In this document: positions 41,915 to 51,039 of the stretch, piece after piece | How positions within the stretch are numbered: position 1 is the stretch's first letter | How the letters are laid out: the number at the start of each line of letters is the position of its first letter | DNA from: Shewanella sp. SNU WT4 | GTDB lineage: Bacteria; Pseudomonadota; Gammaproteobacteria; Enterobacterales; Shewanellaceae | DNA length: 63,478 nucleotides | Reading direction: 5' to 3' | Assembly (NCBI RefSeq): GCF_006494715.1 | Contig: NZ_CP041152.1 | Span: 1-63,478, forward strand | The notes under the pieces: generated by a model | What the model was told of the DNA's origin: nothing | Seen by the model: only the letters and a program-made list of their open reading frames with translations | Databases searched by the model: none | Made by a program: the position numbers and the translations under genes

Positions 41915-42116
41915 CCGGCTCCTCTATCGCGTCCATGAGGTCTTGCTCTGTCAAGGCGTCCTCAAAGAACGCCCCGGCAAGCTCAGCTTCTTCTGGGGTA
42001 AATGATGCGCCGAATCCTGGCGTGGTTTCAGCATCAATGAGCTTCATAATCATCAGCTCTTCTGCGGTGAGGATATCAGGATTATTGATGTGTTCGTTTG
42101 GGTTGCGGTCGGTCAT
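41901..42116 (-). CDS. small acidic TraD-like protein
   Basis: The product is 71 residues, very acidic (DILTAEELMIMKLIDAETTP; PEEAELAGAFFEDALTEQDL). It overlaps the traC start by 14 nt. Its place between topoisomerase and primase genes corresponds to traD in IncP plasmids. Homology by sequence is uncertain. Confidence 0.6.
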   Translation of the reverse strand: MTDRNPNEHINNPDILTAEELMIMKLIDAETTPGFGASFTPEEAELAGAFFEDALTEQDLMDAIEEPGDDN

Positions 42117-42246
42117 AAGGTGTCCTTGTGATTAAGAAATTAATGATAGAAAAGGGTAAACCTGGTTGGTTGCAAATATAGTGAAAAAATCAATCTTCAC
42201 TATATTTGCTGCATTTTCAGATGCGCTATTCTTTGTAATCTATTGG

Positions 42247-43143
42247 TTAACGGGCAAATATTTCTTTTGCCATATCAACAAGCGCCAACCTGCGTTGGGC
42301 TTTGTTCTCATCTAGGTTGATGAGGTTGGCGAAGTGCAAAGGGTCGAATTCAATTTTTTTGCTATAAATGTCACGTGCCCCAGAACTAACTTTGAAGTTG
42401 ATACTTTCAAATAAGTGGTGCTCGCGAACTTCTCGCTCATGGTCAAAAAAGCTAAACGTCAACTTTAGAAATAACCCCTCTGTTATGAGTAACCTATCTG
42501 CTTTGTTGGGGGAGGTTGTGGACTCAAATTGAAGTTTTGGCTCTAACTTGAGTAGCGCTGACTGTAATTCGTTATTAACTATTTGTTGGTTGTAAAGTGA
42601 TTTCGCGAGAGTGAAGTAAGCGAAAATCCAAGGGATGTTATACTCAGAAGCACCTTTGTATAACCAGCCTTGAGATGCTTTGAAGTCAAGCAGCATTTGT
42701 TTTAGGCGTGGATATGAAAATTTAATTTCTAGCTCTTTTTGTAACAGATAAACAACCCGGTCAAACTGTTCTATTAAGGTGTTTAAGGCTTTTGATGGTA
42801 AGTGATGATTAGCGCTATATTTATCATCTTTACTTAAATTCTTTTCTGAACGCGCCCGATAAGGGCATGCCTCGTAAGATTCATGGTCAAGATATCCGAC
42901 ACCAGTAATGTGCTTCATGTAATGTCTGCCATGAGGTGTGGCAGTATGTGTTGGAGTAAACCCTATAATCTCAATAGTATTTACACAATGCGGGCACTCT
43001 GCGTAATAATGCCAACCTAAGCTTTTTGCGGTCGACCTCAGTTGCATCCACGGTTTTTGTTTCTTTGTAAGAGTTTCAAATGCCTCTTTAGTCTTTATTG
43101 GGATTGGTGCGGAGGATAAGCTTGATATTTTAAATACGTCCAT
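42247..43143 (-). CDS. hypothetical protein with zinc-binding motif
   Basis: The product is 298 residues, not recognised. An N-terminal CPHC motif with a later Cys (EACPYRARSE) may bind zinc. The rest is helical and polar, with hydrophobic patches (NIPWIFAYFTLAKSLYN). It starts 2 nt before the end of the WW-motif gene upstream, so it belongs to the same transcription unit. Function unknown. Confidence 0.7.
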   Translation of the reverse strand: MDVFKISSLSSAPIPIKTKEAFETLTKKQKPWMQLRSTAKSLGWHYYAECPHCVNTIEIIGFTPTHTATPHGRHYMKHITGVGYLDHESYEACPYRARSEKNLSKDDKYSANHHLPSKALNTLIEQFDRVVYLLQKELEIKFSYPRLKQMLLDFKASQGWLYKGASEYNIPWIFAYFTLAKSLYNQQIVNNELQSALLKLEPKLQFESTTSPNKADRLLITEGLFLKLTFSFFDHEREVREHHLFESINFKVSSGARDIYSKKIEFDPLHFANLINLDENKAQRRLALVDMAKEIFAR

Positions 43144-43145
43144 TG

Positions 43146-43532
43146 CTAAGCCCTTATTAGTGGCTGGCCATAGATATTCTCAAGGATCAACCACCAGTTA
43201 TCATGTAGTTTGGAGATTACTCCGTGTTCTTCGGCAATAGATACTATGGCCAGCAATGAAACAAAATCTAGTGTTAACTCATCGTTTTGCGCTGCAACAA
43301 TAAACATTATCGGGTCATCACTTCGCTCACAATAAATGGGTTTCTCTTGGCTGACGTGCTTCATATCTTCGAGCGAGATAACAATGCCAGGATAGCGCCG
43401 CTGAGTGTCGTTCCACCATGATTTTTCAATAATTGGAACGTGTCCTTGCTGCTCGCATATAGCTAAGCATTCAAGTACAACAGATAAATGGATCTGATAT
43501 TTAGCCTTCGAAGTTATGCAGTCGAAATACAT
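43146..43532 (-). CDS. two-copy WW-motif protein
   Basis: The product is 128 residues from the ATG at 43532 (GGA site 6 nt upstream); the longer frame to 43574 runs into a repeat/terminator. It holds two related halves: CLAICEQQGHVPIIEKSWW followed by RRYPGI, and IVSIAEEHGVISKLHDNWW followed by ENIYG. The same pattern occurs in 43627-43959 and 50584-51039. Soluble, small, no known domain. Function unknown. Confidence 0.68.
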   Translation of the reverse strand: MYFDCITSKAKYQIHLSVVLECLAICEQQGHVPIIEKSWWNDTQRRYPGIVISLEDMKHVSQEKPIYCERSDDPIMFIVAAQNDELTLDFVSLLAIVSIAEEHGVISKLHDNWWLILENIYGQPLIRA

Positions 43533-43550
43533 AGAAATTCCTTGTTCTTG

Positions 43551-43665
43551 AAAAGTCGGTACAAAAAAGCTCATTTAATAATGAGCTTTTGGCGGAAATG
43601 ATGGCGCAGTAAAAACATAAGCGTACTTACTGCGCGGGATGATTCGCGCTCGTGGTGAAATCAAT
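43551..43665. repeat. 115-bp direct repeat, copy A
   Basis: Near-identical (two single-base length differences) to 44295-44407. It includes a terminator hairpin (AAAAGCTCAT/ATGAGCTTTT, 43565-43590) and the last 12 codons of the upstream gene (IDFTTSANHPAQ). Confidence 0.9.
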
Positions 43666-43959
43666 GGCACTGCATTCAGTTTGAATACGTCCATCTAAAT
43701 GTACCTCTATAGGATATTGCCTAATTATTTCTAGCCACCATGAAGCATTGATCTTAGGGATATGGTGAGCGTGCTCAGCTATTTTTAAACATTGCAGCAA
43801 GGTGAACATGTCAATAAAAACAGGTGAGCCATTGTAATTTAACTCAAATTTTGGGCCGTCATCATGATCAGGAGTATTGAGCCATTCTTCCAAACTTTTG
43901 TTGAGCGCATTATCCGTAAGGGGAGTTACTTGATTGGGGTGATGTTTTTTATCGTTCAT
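43627..43959 (-). CDS. WW-motif protein with a C-terminus shared with the SSB-like protein
   Basis: The product is 110 residues. The motif CLKIAEHAHHIPKINASWW followed by IIRQYP matches the paralogues at 43146 and 50584. The last 12 residues, IDFTTSANHPAQ, are identical to the end of the SSB-like protein because they lie in a 115-bp direct repeat. The original C-terminus was probably replaced by recombination. Function unknown. Confidence 0.68.
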   Translation of the reverse strand: MNDKKHHPNQVTPLTDNALNKSLEEWLNTPDHDDGPKFELNYNGSPVFIDMFTLLQCLKIAEHAHHIPKINASWWLEIIRQYPIEVHLDGRIQTECSAIDFTTSANHPAQ

Positions 43960-44030
43960 TGTTTGTTGTCCTTTTAATTAAAAATAGAAGCTCATTTCAA
44001 CGTCTGGAATCGTGGTAATCACTGAAATTA

Positions 44031-44213
44031 TTAATTTTTTTCGTGCTCACCACACGAACTACAAATGAAGCAATGTTCTTTTTTGCTGTATTGGCTACTT
44101 GGGTGATCACATTCAATACAATGCGATTGACAGTGTTCGCACTGTTTGGCTGATATACCTGTGATGTTGTTGGGCAATGTTATTTTTTTACAATTTAAGC
44201 ATCGTCTTGGCAT
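44031..44213 (-). CDS. small zinc-ribbon protein
   Basis: The product is 60 residues with ten cysteines in CxxC pairs (CLNC, CEHC, CIEC, CFICSSC). It is probably a compact double zinc ribbon. It lies between the SSB-like gene and the WW-motif gene. Unknown role; may bind nucleic acid. Confidence 0.6.
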   Translation of the reverse strand: MPRRCLNCKKITLPNNITGISAKQCEHCQSHCIECDHPSSQYSKKEHCFICSSCGEHEKN

Positions 44214-44294
44214 GATATTGTCCTAGATCTTGAGTGGTTTAAATCAATGTGCCCTCACCCGTAAATGAGCGAGATTGCGTGGGCAACATGTTCA

Positions 44295-44407
44295 AAAAGT
44301 CGGTACAAAAAGCTCATTTAATAATGAGCTTTGGCGGAAATGATGGCGCAGTAAAAACATAAGCGTACTTACTGCGCGGGATGATTCGCGCTCGTGGTGA
44401 AATCAAT
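44295..44407. repeat. 115-bp direct repeat, copy B
   Basis: Second copy of the repeat at 43551-43665, about 743 bp away. It carries the terminator hairpin (44308-44332) after the SSB-like gene, which is probably the original context. Confidence 0.9.
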
Positions 44408-44689
44408 ATCAATGACGCGGCACTTCAATTTAAAGCCGGTAGTTTGGTCTGGCTTGGTAAAGGTATCTATGGCCACATCATCGGCGGTCAGTAAAATTTG
44501 GCGACCTTTAACGCATTTCTCTGCCAATTTTACGCCACGCTCACCCCAGAGCTCGGCCTCAATCCATTGTGTTTTTTGATTGGCTCCATAGCCAACGCTA
44601 TAAGCACAAGAAATAACTGTCACAGCTTTATCGTTAGGCGTGTAACGAGTGATAGCGTCTTGGTCGATGTTACATAATTGTATAAGCAT
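44369..44689 (-). CDS. SSB-like single-strand DNA-binding protein
   Basis: The product is 106 residues, with an OB-fold pattern typical of plasmid Ssb/PriB-like proteins (TVISCAYSVGYGANQKTQWI; AELWGERGVKLAEKCVKGRQ). It lacks the acidic DDIPF tip of classical SSB and ends in NHPAQ. It starts 9 nt after topoisomerase III ends. It may coat transferred strands or assist topoisomerase. Confidence 0.75.
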   Translation of the reverse strand: MLIQLCNIDQDAITRYTPNDKAVTVISCAYSVGYGANQKTQWIEAELWGERGVKLAEKCVKGRQILLTADDVAIDTFTKPDQTTGFKLKCRVIDIDFTTSANHPAQ

Positions 44690-44698
44690 GGTGGTCTC

Positions 44699-46756
44699 CT
44701 ATGCTGTTGTATTTTGAGGTTGAGGAAGGGTTTTAATGGCTTGGTAGTTAGGGCGCCCTTTGGCGTCAGGGTACATTTGAGTGCAGGTTGGGTTGTTGCT
44801 GCATCCCCACCAGAATGCGCCGCGCTTCTTTGAGCTTGGGCGCCTAATCAAACCTGCGCCGCAAGCCGCGCATTTGTGAACATCTGAAACCACTAAGGCT
44901 GGTTTTGCGCCCGCAATTTTGACGCTGCCTTGATTGGCCTTTTGCACTTGGGCGGTGACGAAGGCAACTTGCTTATTCACAAAGTCATCCAGTGTCATGG
45001 TGCCAAGTTCTACGTTTTTAAGCATTCGCTCAAACAGTGCAGTGAGTACAGGGCTTTTAACCATGGCATCAAGGGAATCAATGAGTGAGCGCCCAATGGT
45101 TGTACTGCTTATTTGTTTGCCATTAACGATTAGGTATTCGCGACGTTTGAGTTCAGAAATAATGGATGCTCGGGTAGCTTCAGTGCCTAAGCCGTCTTCC
45201 TCTTTGAGCATTTTTTTGTTGTCGGCTTCTTCGACGAACTTGTGAATGTTCTTCATTGCCTGGATTAACGTACCTTCAGTGAATCGGCTGGGTGGCTTGG
45301 TCTTTGAGTCACGTCGAGTCACGCTATGGCAAGTTAATGAGTCGCCCTTGCTAAGCTTTGGCAATGGTTGCTCTGAGTCTTCCTTTTCTTCAATTTGGTA
45401 AACGTCTTTCCAACCATTGAGGGTGATGACTTTTCCCTTGGTGGCAAATAACTCGCCACCAAGGGAAAAGTCAATGCTGGTACTCGCGTATTCATGGCCT
45501 GGGTAAAATTGGGCGATATAAGCCCTAACCACCAAGTTGTAAATATTGCGTTCTGGCTCACTGAGTGCAGCCTTATTTGCTATGTGCATGGTTGGAATGA
45601 TGCCGTGGTGCGCTGTTACTTTTTTATCATTCCAGGTTTTTGATTTAATGCGTGGGTCGGCATTATCAATAAGCGCGGCTAACTCGGGGTTAATTTGCTT
45701 AATAGCCTCAAGCGTGGCGGCGGCATCATTAAACTGACTTTCTGGTAAGTAAGCACAGTCTGAGCGCGGGTAGGTCGTGAGCTTGTGCTTCTCATACAGT
45801 GATTGGCAGGTATTCAATACCTCTTCTGCGCTATAACCAAATTTGTTTGACGCAATCAGTGTGATATCTGATAGCGCGAAGGTAAGCGGTTGTGTTTGTA
45901 CCTTATTGGTAGATGTTGAGCTTAGGACAGTTGCATTGGCGCCGGTTAACTGACTCACCAGTGCGTCAGCAATCGCGGTATTGGTAAGGCGTCCTTCTTC
46001 ATCAAGTCCCGTTTGTTCATCCCCCGCTTTCCAGTTCACCTCAATATTGCCTTGTTCGTGAGATATGCTGGCTTTGAGTGTGTGGAAAGGAATAGGGGTG
46101 AAGGTTTCTATTTGCCGGTCACGTCCAACCACTAAGGCTAATACGGGGGATTGCACTCGGCCAACAGTCAGTAGAGCATGACTGCCGCCGCGTTCAGCGC
46201 GTAGGGTCATGGCGCGACTAAGGTTCATACCAATTAACCAGTCCGCCCGCTGCCGGCCAATGGCTGCTTGGCCAAAATGAAGATAGTCGGCGTTGTTTTT
46301 TAAATCGGTTAATGCGCGTTTAACTGATACAGGGTCAATTGCGTTAGCCCAGTAGCGCAAAACAGGGGATTGGTTACCAAAGAAATCAAGCACCTCGTCA
46401 ATCAGTAATTGCCCTTCGCGGTCAGGGTCGCCTGCGTTCACAACGGTGTTAGCTTGTTTGATGAATTTGCCTATTTGCTTGAGCTGAAACTCTGCATCCG
46501 GCTTGGGTTTGAGTATCCAGTTATCATTGGCAGGGATAATGGGTAATTCATCCACTCGCCATATTTTCTTACCGTTACGGCTCGGCACATCAGCCGGTGT
46601 GTAGTCGTCAGGCTCAGCCAATTCGAGCATGTGGCCAAAGCACCAAGTGACGACATCACCACCACAGATAAGGTGGCTTTTGTGGGTTTCTGTAATGCCA
46701 AGCTCTGCCGCAATAGCTTTGGCTACGGAAGGTTTTTCTGCGATAAATAGGCGCAT
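44699..46756 (-). CDS. traE: TraE-like DNA topoisomerase III
   Basis: The product is 685 residues from the ATG at 46756 (MRLFIAEKPSVAKAIA). The Toprim motif NAGDPDREGQLL is at about residue 109, and the active-site Tyr is in TTYPRSDCAYL (about residue 329). A C-terminal zinc finger (CAACGAGLI...WWGCSNNPTC) is present. RP4 TraE is a TopB-type enzyme in the same gene neighbourhood and can decatenate or unlink transfer intermediates. The 35-codon upstream extension is not used. Confidence 0.95.
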   Translation of the reverse strand: MRLFIAEKPSVAKAIAAELGITETHKSHLICGGDVVTWCFGHMLELAEPDDYTPADVPSRNGKKIWRVDELPIIPANDNWILKPKPDAEFQLKQIGKFIKQANTVVNAGDPDREGQLLIDEVLDFFGNQSPVLRYWANAIDPVSVKRALTDLKNNADYLHFGQAAIGRQRADWLIGMNLSRAMTLRAERGGSHALLTVGRVQSPVLALVVGRDRQIETFTPIPFHTLKASISHEQGNIEVNWKAGDEQTGLDEEGRLTNTAIADALVSQLTGANATVLSSTSTNKVQTQPLTFALSDITLIASNKFGYSAEEVLNTCQSLYEKHKLTTYPRSDCAYLPESQFNDAAATLEAIKQINPELAALIDNADPRIKSKTWNDKKVTAHHGIIPTMHIANKAALSEPERNIYNLVVRAYIAQFYPGHEYASTSIDFSLGGELFATKGKVITLNGWKDVYQIEEKEDSEQPLPKLSKGDSLTCHSVTRRDSKTKPPSRFTEGTLIQAMKNIHKFVEEADNKKMLKEEDGLGTEATRASIISELKRREYLIVNGKQISSTTIGRSLIDSLDAMVKSPVLTALFERMLKNVELGTMTLDDFVNKQVAFVTAQVQKANQGSVKIAGAKPALVVSDVHKCAACGAGLIRRPSSKKRGAFWWGCSNNPTCTQMYPDAKGRPNYQAIKTLPQPQNTTA

Positions 46757-47282
46757 AGTATTAATTCCAAGTAAGTGAGAGAGTTTTGATAGTAGAGAGA
46801 GAGTTTTAATTGGTTGCGTTGTTTTAAAATGAAATAAATTGTGATTTATAGCGGGGCACACTCATTGGTTTGTTTGGATTCGGTGGGTGAATATCTCCAT
46901 TGATATAAATGTGTTAAGTAATATTAGCTAGAAATTTTCTGTGTATGCATAGCGGGCTAATTGCTTGCACTAGAGTTCCGCTATTTCTATGTGGGGGCGT
47001 TTGGGTGTGGGTTTTTGATATTATTTGGTCATCTTTTTCTTGCCATTATAGATAGGTGCACCCACAGGGAGGGGGCTTTGTTTTAGCTGATTCAAGTGGG
47101 CAGCTAAAGTAATAACCCCTGCTGTAATAACGTTAGTAACGGAGGGATCTTAGCGATAAACAAGGGTATGATTATTGCACTCTGTTTTTTGATGTTACAC
47201 TGATGTAGCATTGCTGTGTTGTTGCTTGCAGCCTGTGAGTGACTTGTGTGTGGCTTTCGCTCTGGCTTGGTTGGGAGGGGAT
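46757..47282. other. intergenic region between topoisomerase III and the small membrane protein
   Basis: About 525 bp without a supported gene. It must hold divergent promoters for traE and the plus-strand membrane-protein gene. A TTGCAC...TACACT pair near 47175-47205 is a weak candidate. No repeats stand out. Confidence 0.5.
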
Positions 47283-47675
47283 ATGAGTAATCTAAGTGGT
47301 GTGGTTTTTGTGATTATATCTGGATTGCTCTTGTTTGCGACTTTGAATATAAATGGTTTGATGTTAATTCCTTTCGCGGTATCTTTTGAGGTAGCGCTTA
47401 AGGTAATGGGGGCGCTAATTTTTGTTTGTTGGGTGCTTTATGTGAAATATCAAAACGACTACGAAGAAGTTGTTTGGCTTTACCCGATAATACTGCTTTC
47501 TTTTTATTGGTCGATTGTTCCTTTATTAAACTATACCGCACAAGTGGCAGGCGACGCCGCGCAATACCACCTTGCCGTTAAGTTCTGGGGGATGATAACG
47601 TTCCATGTGGCTGTGAGTGCGACAATCATTGTTATTAGTTACCCTCTCGTTTTTTTACTGAGAAAGGTTGAATAA
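47283..47675 (+). CDS. polytopic membrane protein, opposite to the transfer genes
   Basis: The product is 130 residues from the ATG at 47283 with a GGGAGGGG site. Four predicted transmembrane helices (GVVFVIISGLLLFATLNING; VMGALIFVCWVLYV; LYPIILLSFYWSIVPLL; MITFHVAVSATIIVISYPLV). It is the only plus-strand gene among the tra genes and its end overlaps the traG end by 21 bp. It could be an entry-exclusion or regulatory membrane protein; no family recognised. Confidence 0.68.
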   Translation: MSNLSGVVFVIISGLLLFATLNINGLMLIPFAVSFEVALKVMGALIFVCWVLYVKYQNDYEEVVWLYPIILLSFYWSIVPLLNYTAQVAGDAAQYHLAVKFWGMITFHVAVSATIIVISYPLVFLLRKVE

Positions 47676-49568
47676 TTTGGGCGCTTGATTAATTGCGTCA
47701 ATAGTGGCGTTGCCCCTGACCTCTATTAATCGGTCTGTTTGTTCTGGTGCGGGTATTTGCGCCCTGGCGAGATATACCGGGTCTTTGAAGTACAACAATT
47801 GCTTACCGTAAATCGCTGGATAGCCTGCTACATAGATAATCATGTCTCCCGCTTCAACAATGTCCTTGCCTTGCTTTACTGGAGCCGGAAGGCGCATACA
47901 TTCGTCAGGGGTGAGTAATGTGCGCTTAGTCGGTTGGTAATTTACGCTGGTACTCGTTCCACCAATCCAGCCCTTGCTTGAGGTGGATATCTGCTTTTGC
48001 ATAATCGTGGTTTCGCCGGTGCATCGAGCTAGGTGTTCAGCCGTTTCAATGCGCCCTGGTGGGTAGGCGTTTTGAATGTGGCAGTTTGATGTGATTTGCT
48101 CGTCTTTGCCGTAACCCGTTTCGGGGCTTTTAAGTTGATTTAGGTCTTGGGTGATTAGGTAGAACTTAATACCGTAGCCGGCAACGAACGCCAGTGACTC
48201 TTGAAGAATATCGAGCTTACCCAGTGACGGAAACTCGTCAATCATTCCCAATAATCTAAAGTTGTAATTGGCAATGGGACGGCCATCCTTGAACTCTAAG
48301 CCGTCGGCCAGCAATCTCACTATCATGTTCATCATGATACGGATTAATGGCTTTAGGCGGTCTTTGTCGGTGGGTTGAGTCACCAAGTATAAGCTAACTG
48401 GTTTATCAGAGTTCATTAGGTCTCTGATTTTAAATTCAGACTTGCCGATAGCGGCGGCGACTACTGGGTCACGGTAGAGCACCAAGTAGCTTTTTACCGA
48501 TGATAATACTGAGCCGGCTTCGCGCTCTTCACGGTCAATCATGTCTTGGCCTGCGGCGGCTACTAAGGGGTGAGTCCATATCTCCCCAGTTTCTTTGTCT
48601 TCTGTGTGGGCGAAGTCCACCATTTCGGTCCACAGCTCGCTGATATTGCGATTGGGTGAGGCAAGAATCGCATCTAGCATGGGCAAGGTGGCGACAGTCT
48701 CGGCTTTGATGCTTTTATAAATGATGTGTGCCACTAATCCGCAGAGCAGTGAAAAGCTGGTTTTTTGCCAGTGGTCTTTTAGTCCTTTACCTTCAGGGTC
48801 AACAATCAAGGTACATATGTTTTGAATGTCACCGGTCTCAAAATCAGTGCCAACACGAATTTCTTCTAAGGGATTCCAGCACACGGTATTGCGACTGGCC
48901 GGCTCAAACTTCAGGCAGTGCTGGCCTATGTGTTTGCGGTAGCCTGCGGTCAGCGCCCACAACTCACCTTTAAGGTCAGTAATGAGGGCGCTGTGCTGCC
49001 AGGTCAGTAATGTTGGTATCACTAGCCCAATGCCCTTGCCGGAGCGCGTGGGGGCGTAACATAAGATGTGCTCTGCCCCGGTGTGAACTAGGTAGTGTTG
49101 TTTGCCCTCGGGGTCTATCCACGAGCCAACAATTACCCCCTCTTTATCTGTTGTGCCAGATTCCGGCAATAAACCTGCATTGATAATGTCTTGTTTATTG
49201 GCCCAGCGCGCGCTGCCGTGTAGATAGCTTTTGGACTTTGCCCGGGTTTGTTGCCAGAGGTTATAAGCAAGAACACTTGCCATTGTGGCCATCAAGGGCG
49301 GAATGGCCATGGTGGCAGCACTCATGGTCTGAGTGGGGTATACAGCATAATATTGATGAAACCATTGAATAATCTTCCATGGTGCATACCAGCCGTCGAT
49401 GTTGCTGCCCAGCACCGCCTGGTAGCCAAAGTTTTCAGCAAAGCGTTGAGTGGCTATTTGCAGTGATAGCGGTATTGAAAGTGCGCAGGCCGTCAATGGC
49501 AACGCGTTGGGGTATTTTTGCTGAGTGCGACTTTGCGCCTTAATGGTGTTGTTGTATTTATCGGTCAT
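47655..49568 (-). CDS. traG: TraG/VirD4 coupling protein
   Basis: The product is 637 residues with two N-terminal transmembrane helices (about residues 20-40 and 85-105). Walker A APTRSGKGIGLVIPTLL is at about residue 172, and Walker B LLGMIDEFPSLGKL is at about residue 440. TraG links the relaxosome to the Trb channel and energises DNA export. Length and order (traE, traG, traF) fit IncP plasmids with local rearrangement. Confidence 0.96.
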   Translation of the reverse strand: MTDKYNNTIKAQSRTQQKYPNALPLTACALSIPLSLQIATQRFAENFGYQAVLGSNIDGWYAPWKIIQWFHQYYAVYPTQTMSAATMAIPPLMATMASVLAYNLWQQTRAKSKSYLHGSARWANKQDIINAGLLPESGTTDKEGVIVGSWIDPEGKQHYLVHTGAEHILCYAPTRSGKGIGLVIPTLLTWQHSALITDLKGELWALTAGYRKHIGQHCLKFEPASRNTVCWNPLEEIRVGTDFETGDIQNICTLIVDPEGKGLKDHWQKTSFSLLCGLVAHIIYKSIKAETVATLPMLDAILASPNRNISELWTEMVDFAHTEDKETGEIWTHPLVAAAGQDMIDREEREAGSVLSSVKSYLVLYRDPVVAAAIGKSEFKIRDLMNSDKPVSLYLVTQPTDKDRLKPLIRIMMNMIVRLLADGLEFKDGRPIANYNFRLLGMIDEFPSLGKLDILQESLAFVAGYGIKFYLITQDLNQLKSPETGYGKDEQITSNCHIQNAYPPGRIETAEHLARCTGETTIMQKQISTSSKGWIGGTSTSVNYQPTKRTLLTPDECMRLPAPVKQGKDIVEAGDMIIYVAGYPAIYGKQLLYFKDPVYLARAQIPAPEQTDRLIEVRGNATIDAINQAPKLFNLSQ

Positions 49569-49675
49569 AGTGTTGGCCTAATAATAGGTAATACCTGGCC
49601 GCGCACGTTCCAGCGATGGAATGCGGTTAGGTATAAAAGGTGTAGGTGGTTATGCGTGTTTAGCGAATGGTGGCT

Positions 49676-50257
49676 TTAAGGTTGTGCGGCAAACAGGTTT
49701 TGCAGGTCAGGCAGTAATATTACGGGCCTAATGGTGCCCAGAATATTGGCGGTTGGCACAGGGCCAAAATAGCGACTATCAAAGCTGTCGCTTGGGGCAT
49801 AGAAAGAATGCACAAATACATTTTCAGGAGGCACCCAAAAGCGAGATTTACCATAGTGCCGATACGGTGTCAGCGCTAACCCTTGGCTATCTTGGTGTTG
49901 AATGGTGCTACCAGGTAATGCCTTGTCACGAATAACGACTTCATCGTTAAGCGTAACTGCGTCGCCGCTGACTGCCGCAATGCTTTTTATCATTGGGACG
50001 CTACCACTGTCGCAATACCCCATTGCAAGGTAGCCTCGACGAATTGCGTCCTTGATGCTGTTGTGAACCGGTGGGCAAAGCAACACCCGGTCATTCACTT
50101 GGTAGTTCGATTTAACGGCGTCAATGACATACAAACCCGGTGGGTAGGACTGGCTCGTATTGAGCCGGTAGCCGTAACTGTACGCCGCTAAGCTAAGTGC
50201 AATAAAAGTGACGAGTGACCAACCTATAACTGATACCTTGTCGCTGATAGTTGTCAT
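49676..50257 (-). CDS. traF: TraF-like pilin-cyclising serine protease
   Basis: The product is 193 residues of the S26 signal-peptidase fold: an N-terminal membrane helix, Ser in SQSYPPGLYVI (about residue 36), and Lys in PMIKSIAAVSGDAV (about residue 91). The C-terminal box DSFDSRYFGPVPTANILG is also present. In RP4 the homologue cyclises TrbC. Its ATG overlaps the stop of the upstream 66-codon gene (ATGA). Confidence 0.93.
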   Translation of the reverse strand: MTTISDKVSVIGWSLVTFIALSLAAYSYGYRLNTSQSYPPGLYVIDAVKSNYQVNDRVLLCPPVHNSIKDAIRRGYLAMGYCDSGSVPMIKSIAAVSGDAVTLNDEVVIRDKALPGSTIQHQDSQGLALTPYRHYGKSRFWVPPENVFVHSFYAPSDSFDSRYFGPVPTANILGTIRPVILLPDLQNLFAAQP

Positions 50258-50454
50258 TAGAAGTCCTCTAGTTCATGTATGGGGATGTCTAGTGCTTTGG
50301 CTAGATCGAGACGTTCTCTTAATGTCTCTGCACGTTTGTGAGTTTGAGCCTGTTGCTCGCTTTTGGCTGAAGGTTTTTGAGGCTTTTTATGAGGTTTTCT
50401 GTCGGTTCTGACAATGGTGCGACTGTAATCTGAAAATTTTTGTTCATTGCTCAT
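50257..50454 (-). CDS. small basic hypothetical protein
   Basis: The product is 65 residues from the ATG at 50454. Lys/Arg-rich N-terminal half (RTIVRTDRKPHKKPQKPSAK), helical C-terminal half (RAETLRERLDLAKALDIPIH). Coupled to traF. Might bind DNA or a Tra protein; not recognised. Confidence 0.55.
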   Translation of the reverse strand: MSNEQKFSDYSRTIVRTDRKPHKKPQKPSAKSEQQAQTHKRAETLRERLDLAKALDIPIHELEDF

Positions 50455-50583
50455 AGTGATGCAATCCTTTTTTGGCATTGATGTCGAAGGGAGCTGAGTT
50501 CTGTAGTTTTTATAATCTAAAAGTGAATGTGGCTGCTGTTTTTTGTTTCGTAGAGGAGGGTTGTCTGGTGTTTATGGTTGAGG

Positions 50584-51039
50584 CTAGTGTGGTTCTTTAG
50601 TAAAAAGTTGTTCGTGAACAAAATGCAAATCAGTAAGGATAATGTCGGTAAATTGCCTTTTAACAGCGATTAACCAATCATAAGTAAACGGTGGAATACG
50701 ATAAGTGCTAATGCCAGTCTCCAGCGTGGTGATGATATATTGTAGTGATAGGTTTTTGCTGAAATCTCGACCATCACGCTCTACGTCAACACATACGCAT
50801 AACATCATAGCATTATTCGGGAGTTCTTGCGGCTTTTTGGGTAAGCCTCTGTAAAGCGCTAGCGGACGATGCTGCCGCTCTACTTCCTGCCACCACGCAT
50901 CTGATTGAGCTGGAATATAACCGCGTTGCTGTAGTAAACGTAGGCATTGCAATGCTGTGCGGTAGTGGTCATCGGTGTGTTTGGGCTGCAAAATATGCTC
51001 CTTGATATGAAAGCTTTTATTTAAGCTTGGTGGTCTCAC
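50584..51039 (-). CDS. WW-motif protein next to traF
   Basis: The product is 151 residues. It contains CLRLLQQRGYIPAQSDAWW followed by RQHRPL, the same motif as 43146 and 43627. A second half has FTYDWLIAVKRQFTDIIL. Its start overlaps the end of the membrane-protein gene upstream by 23 nt. Function unknown; see findings. Confidence 0.62.
   Translation of the reverse strand: MRPPSLNKSFHIKEHILQPKHTDDHYRTALQCLRLLQQRGYIPAQSDAWWQEVERQHRPLALYRGLPKKPQELPNNAMMLCVCVDVERDGRDFSKNLSLQYIITTLETGISTYRIPPFTYDWLIAVKRQFTDIILTDLHFVHEQLFTKEPH

Noticed and set aside
46757..46861. 35-codon extension of topoisomerase III
   Set aside because: The family starts at MRLFIAEKPS; the extension has no similarity to it.
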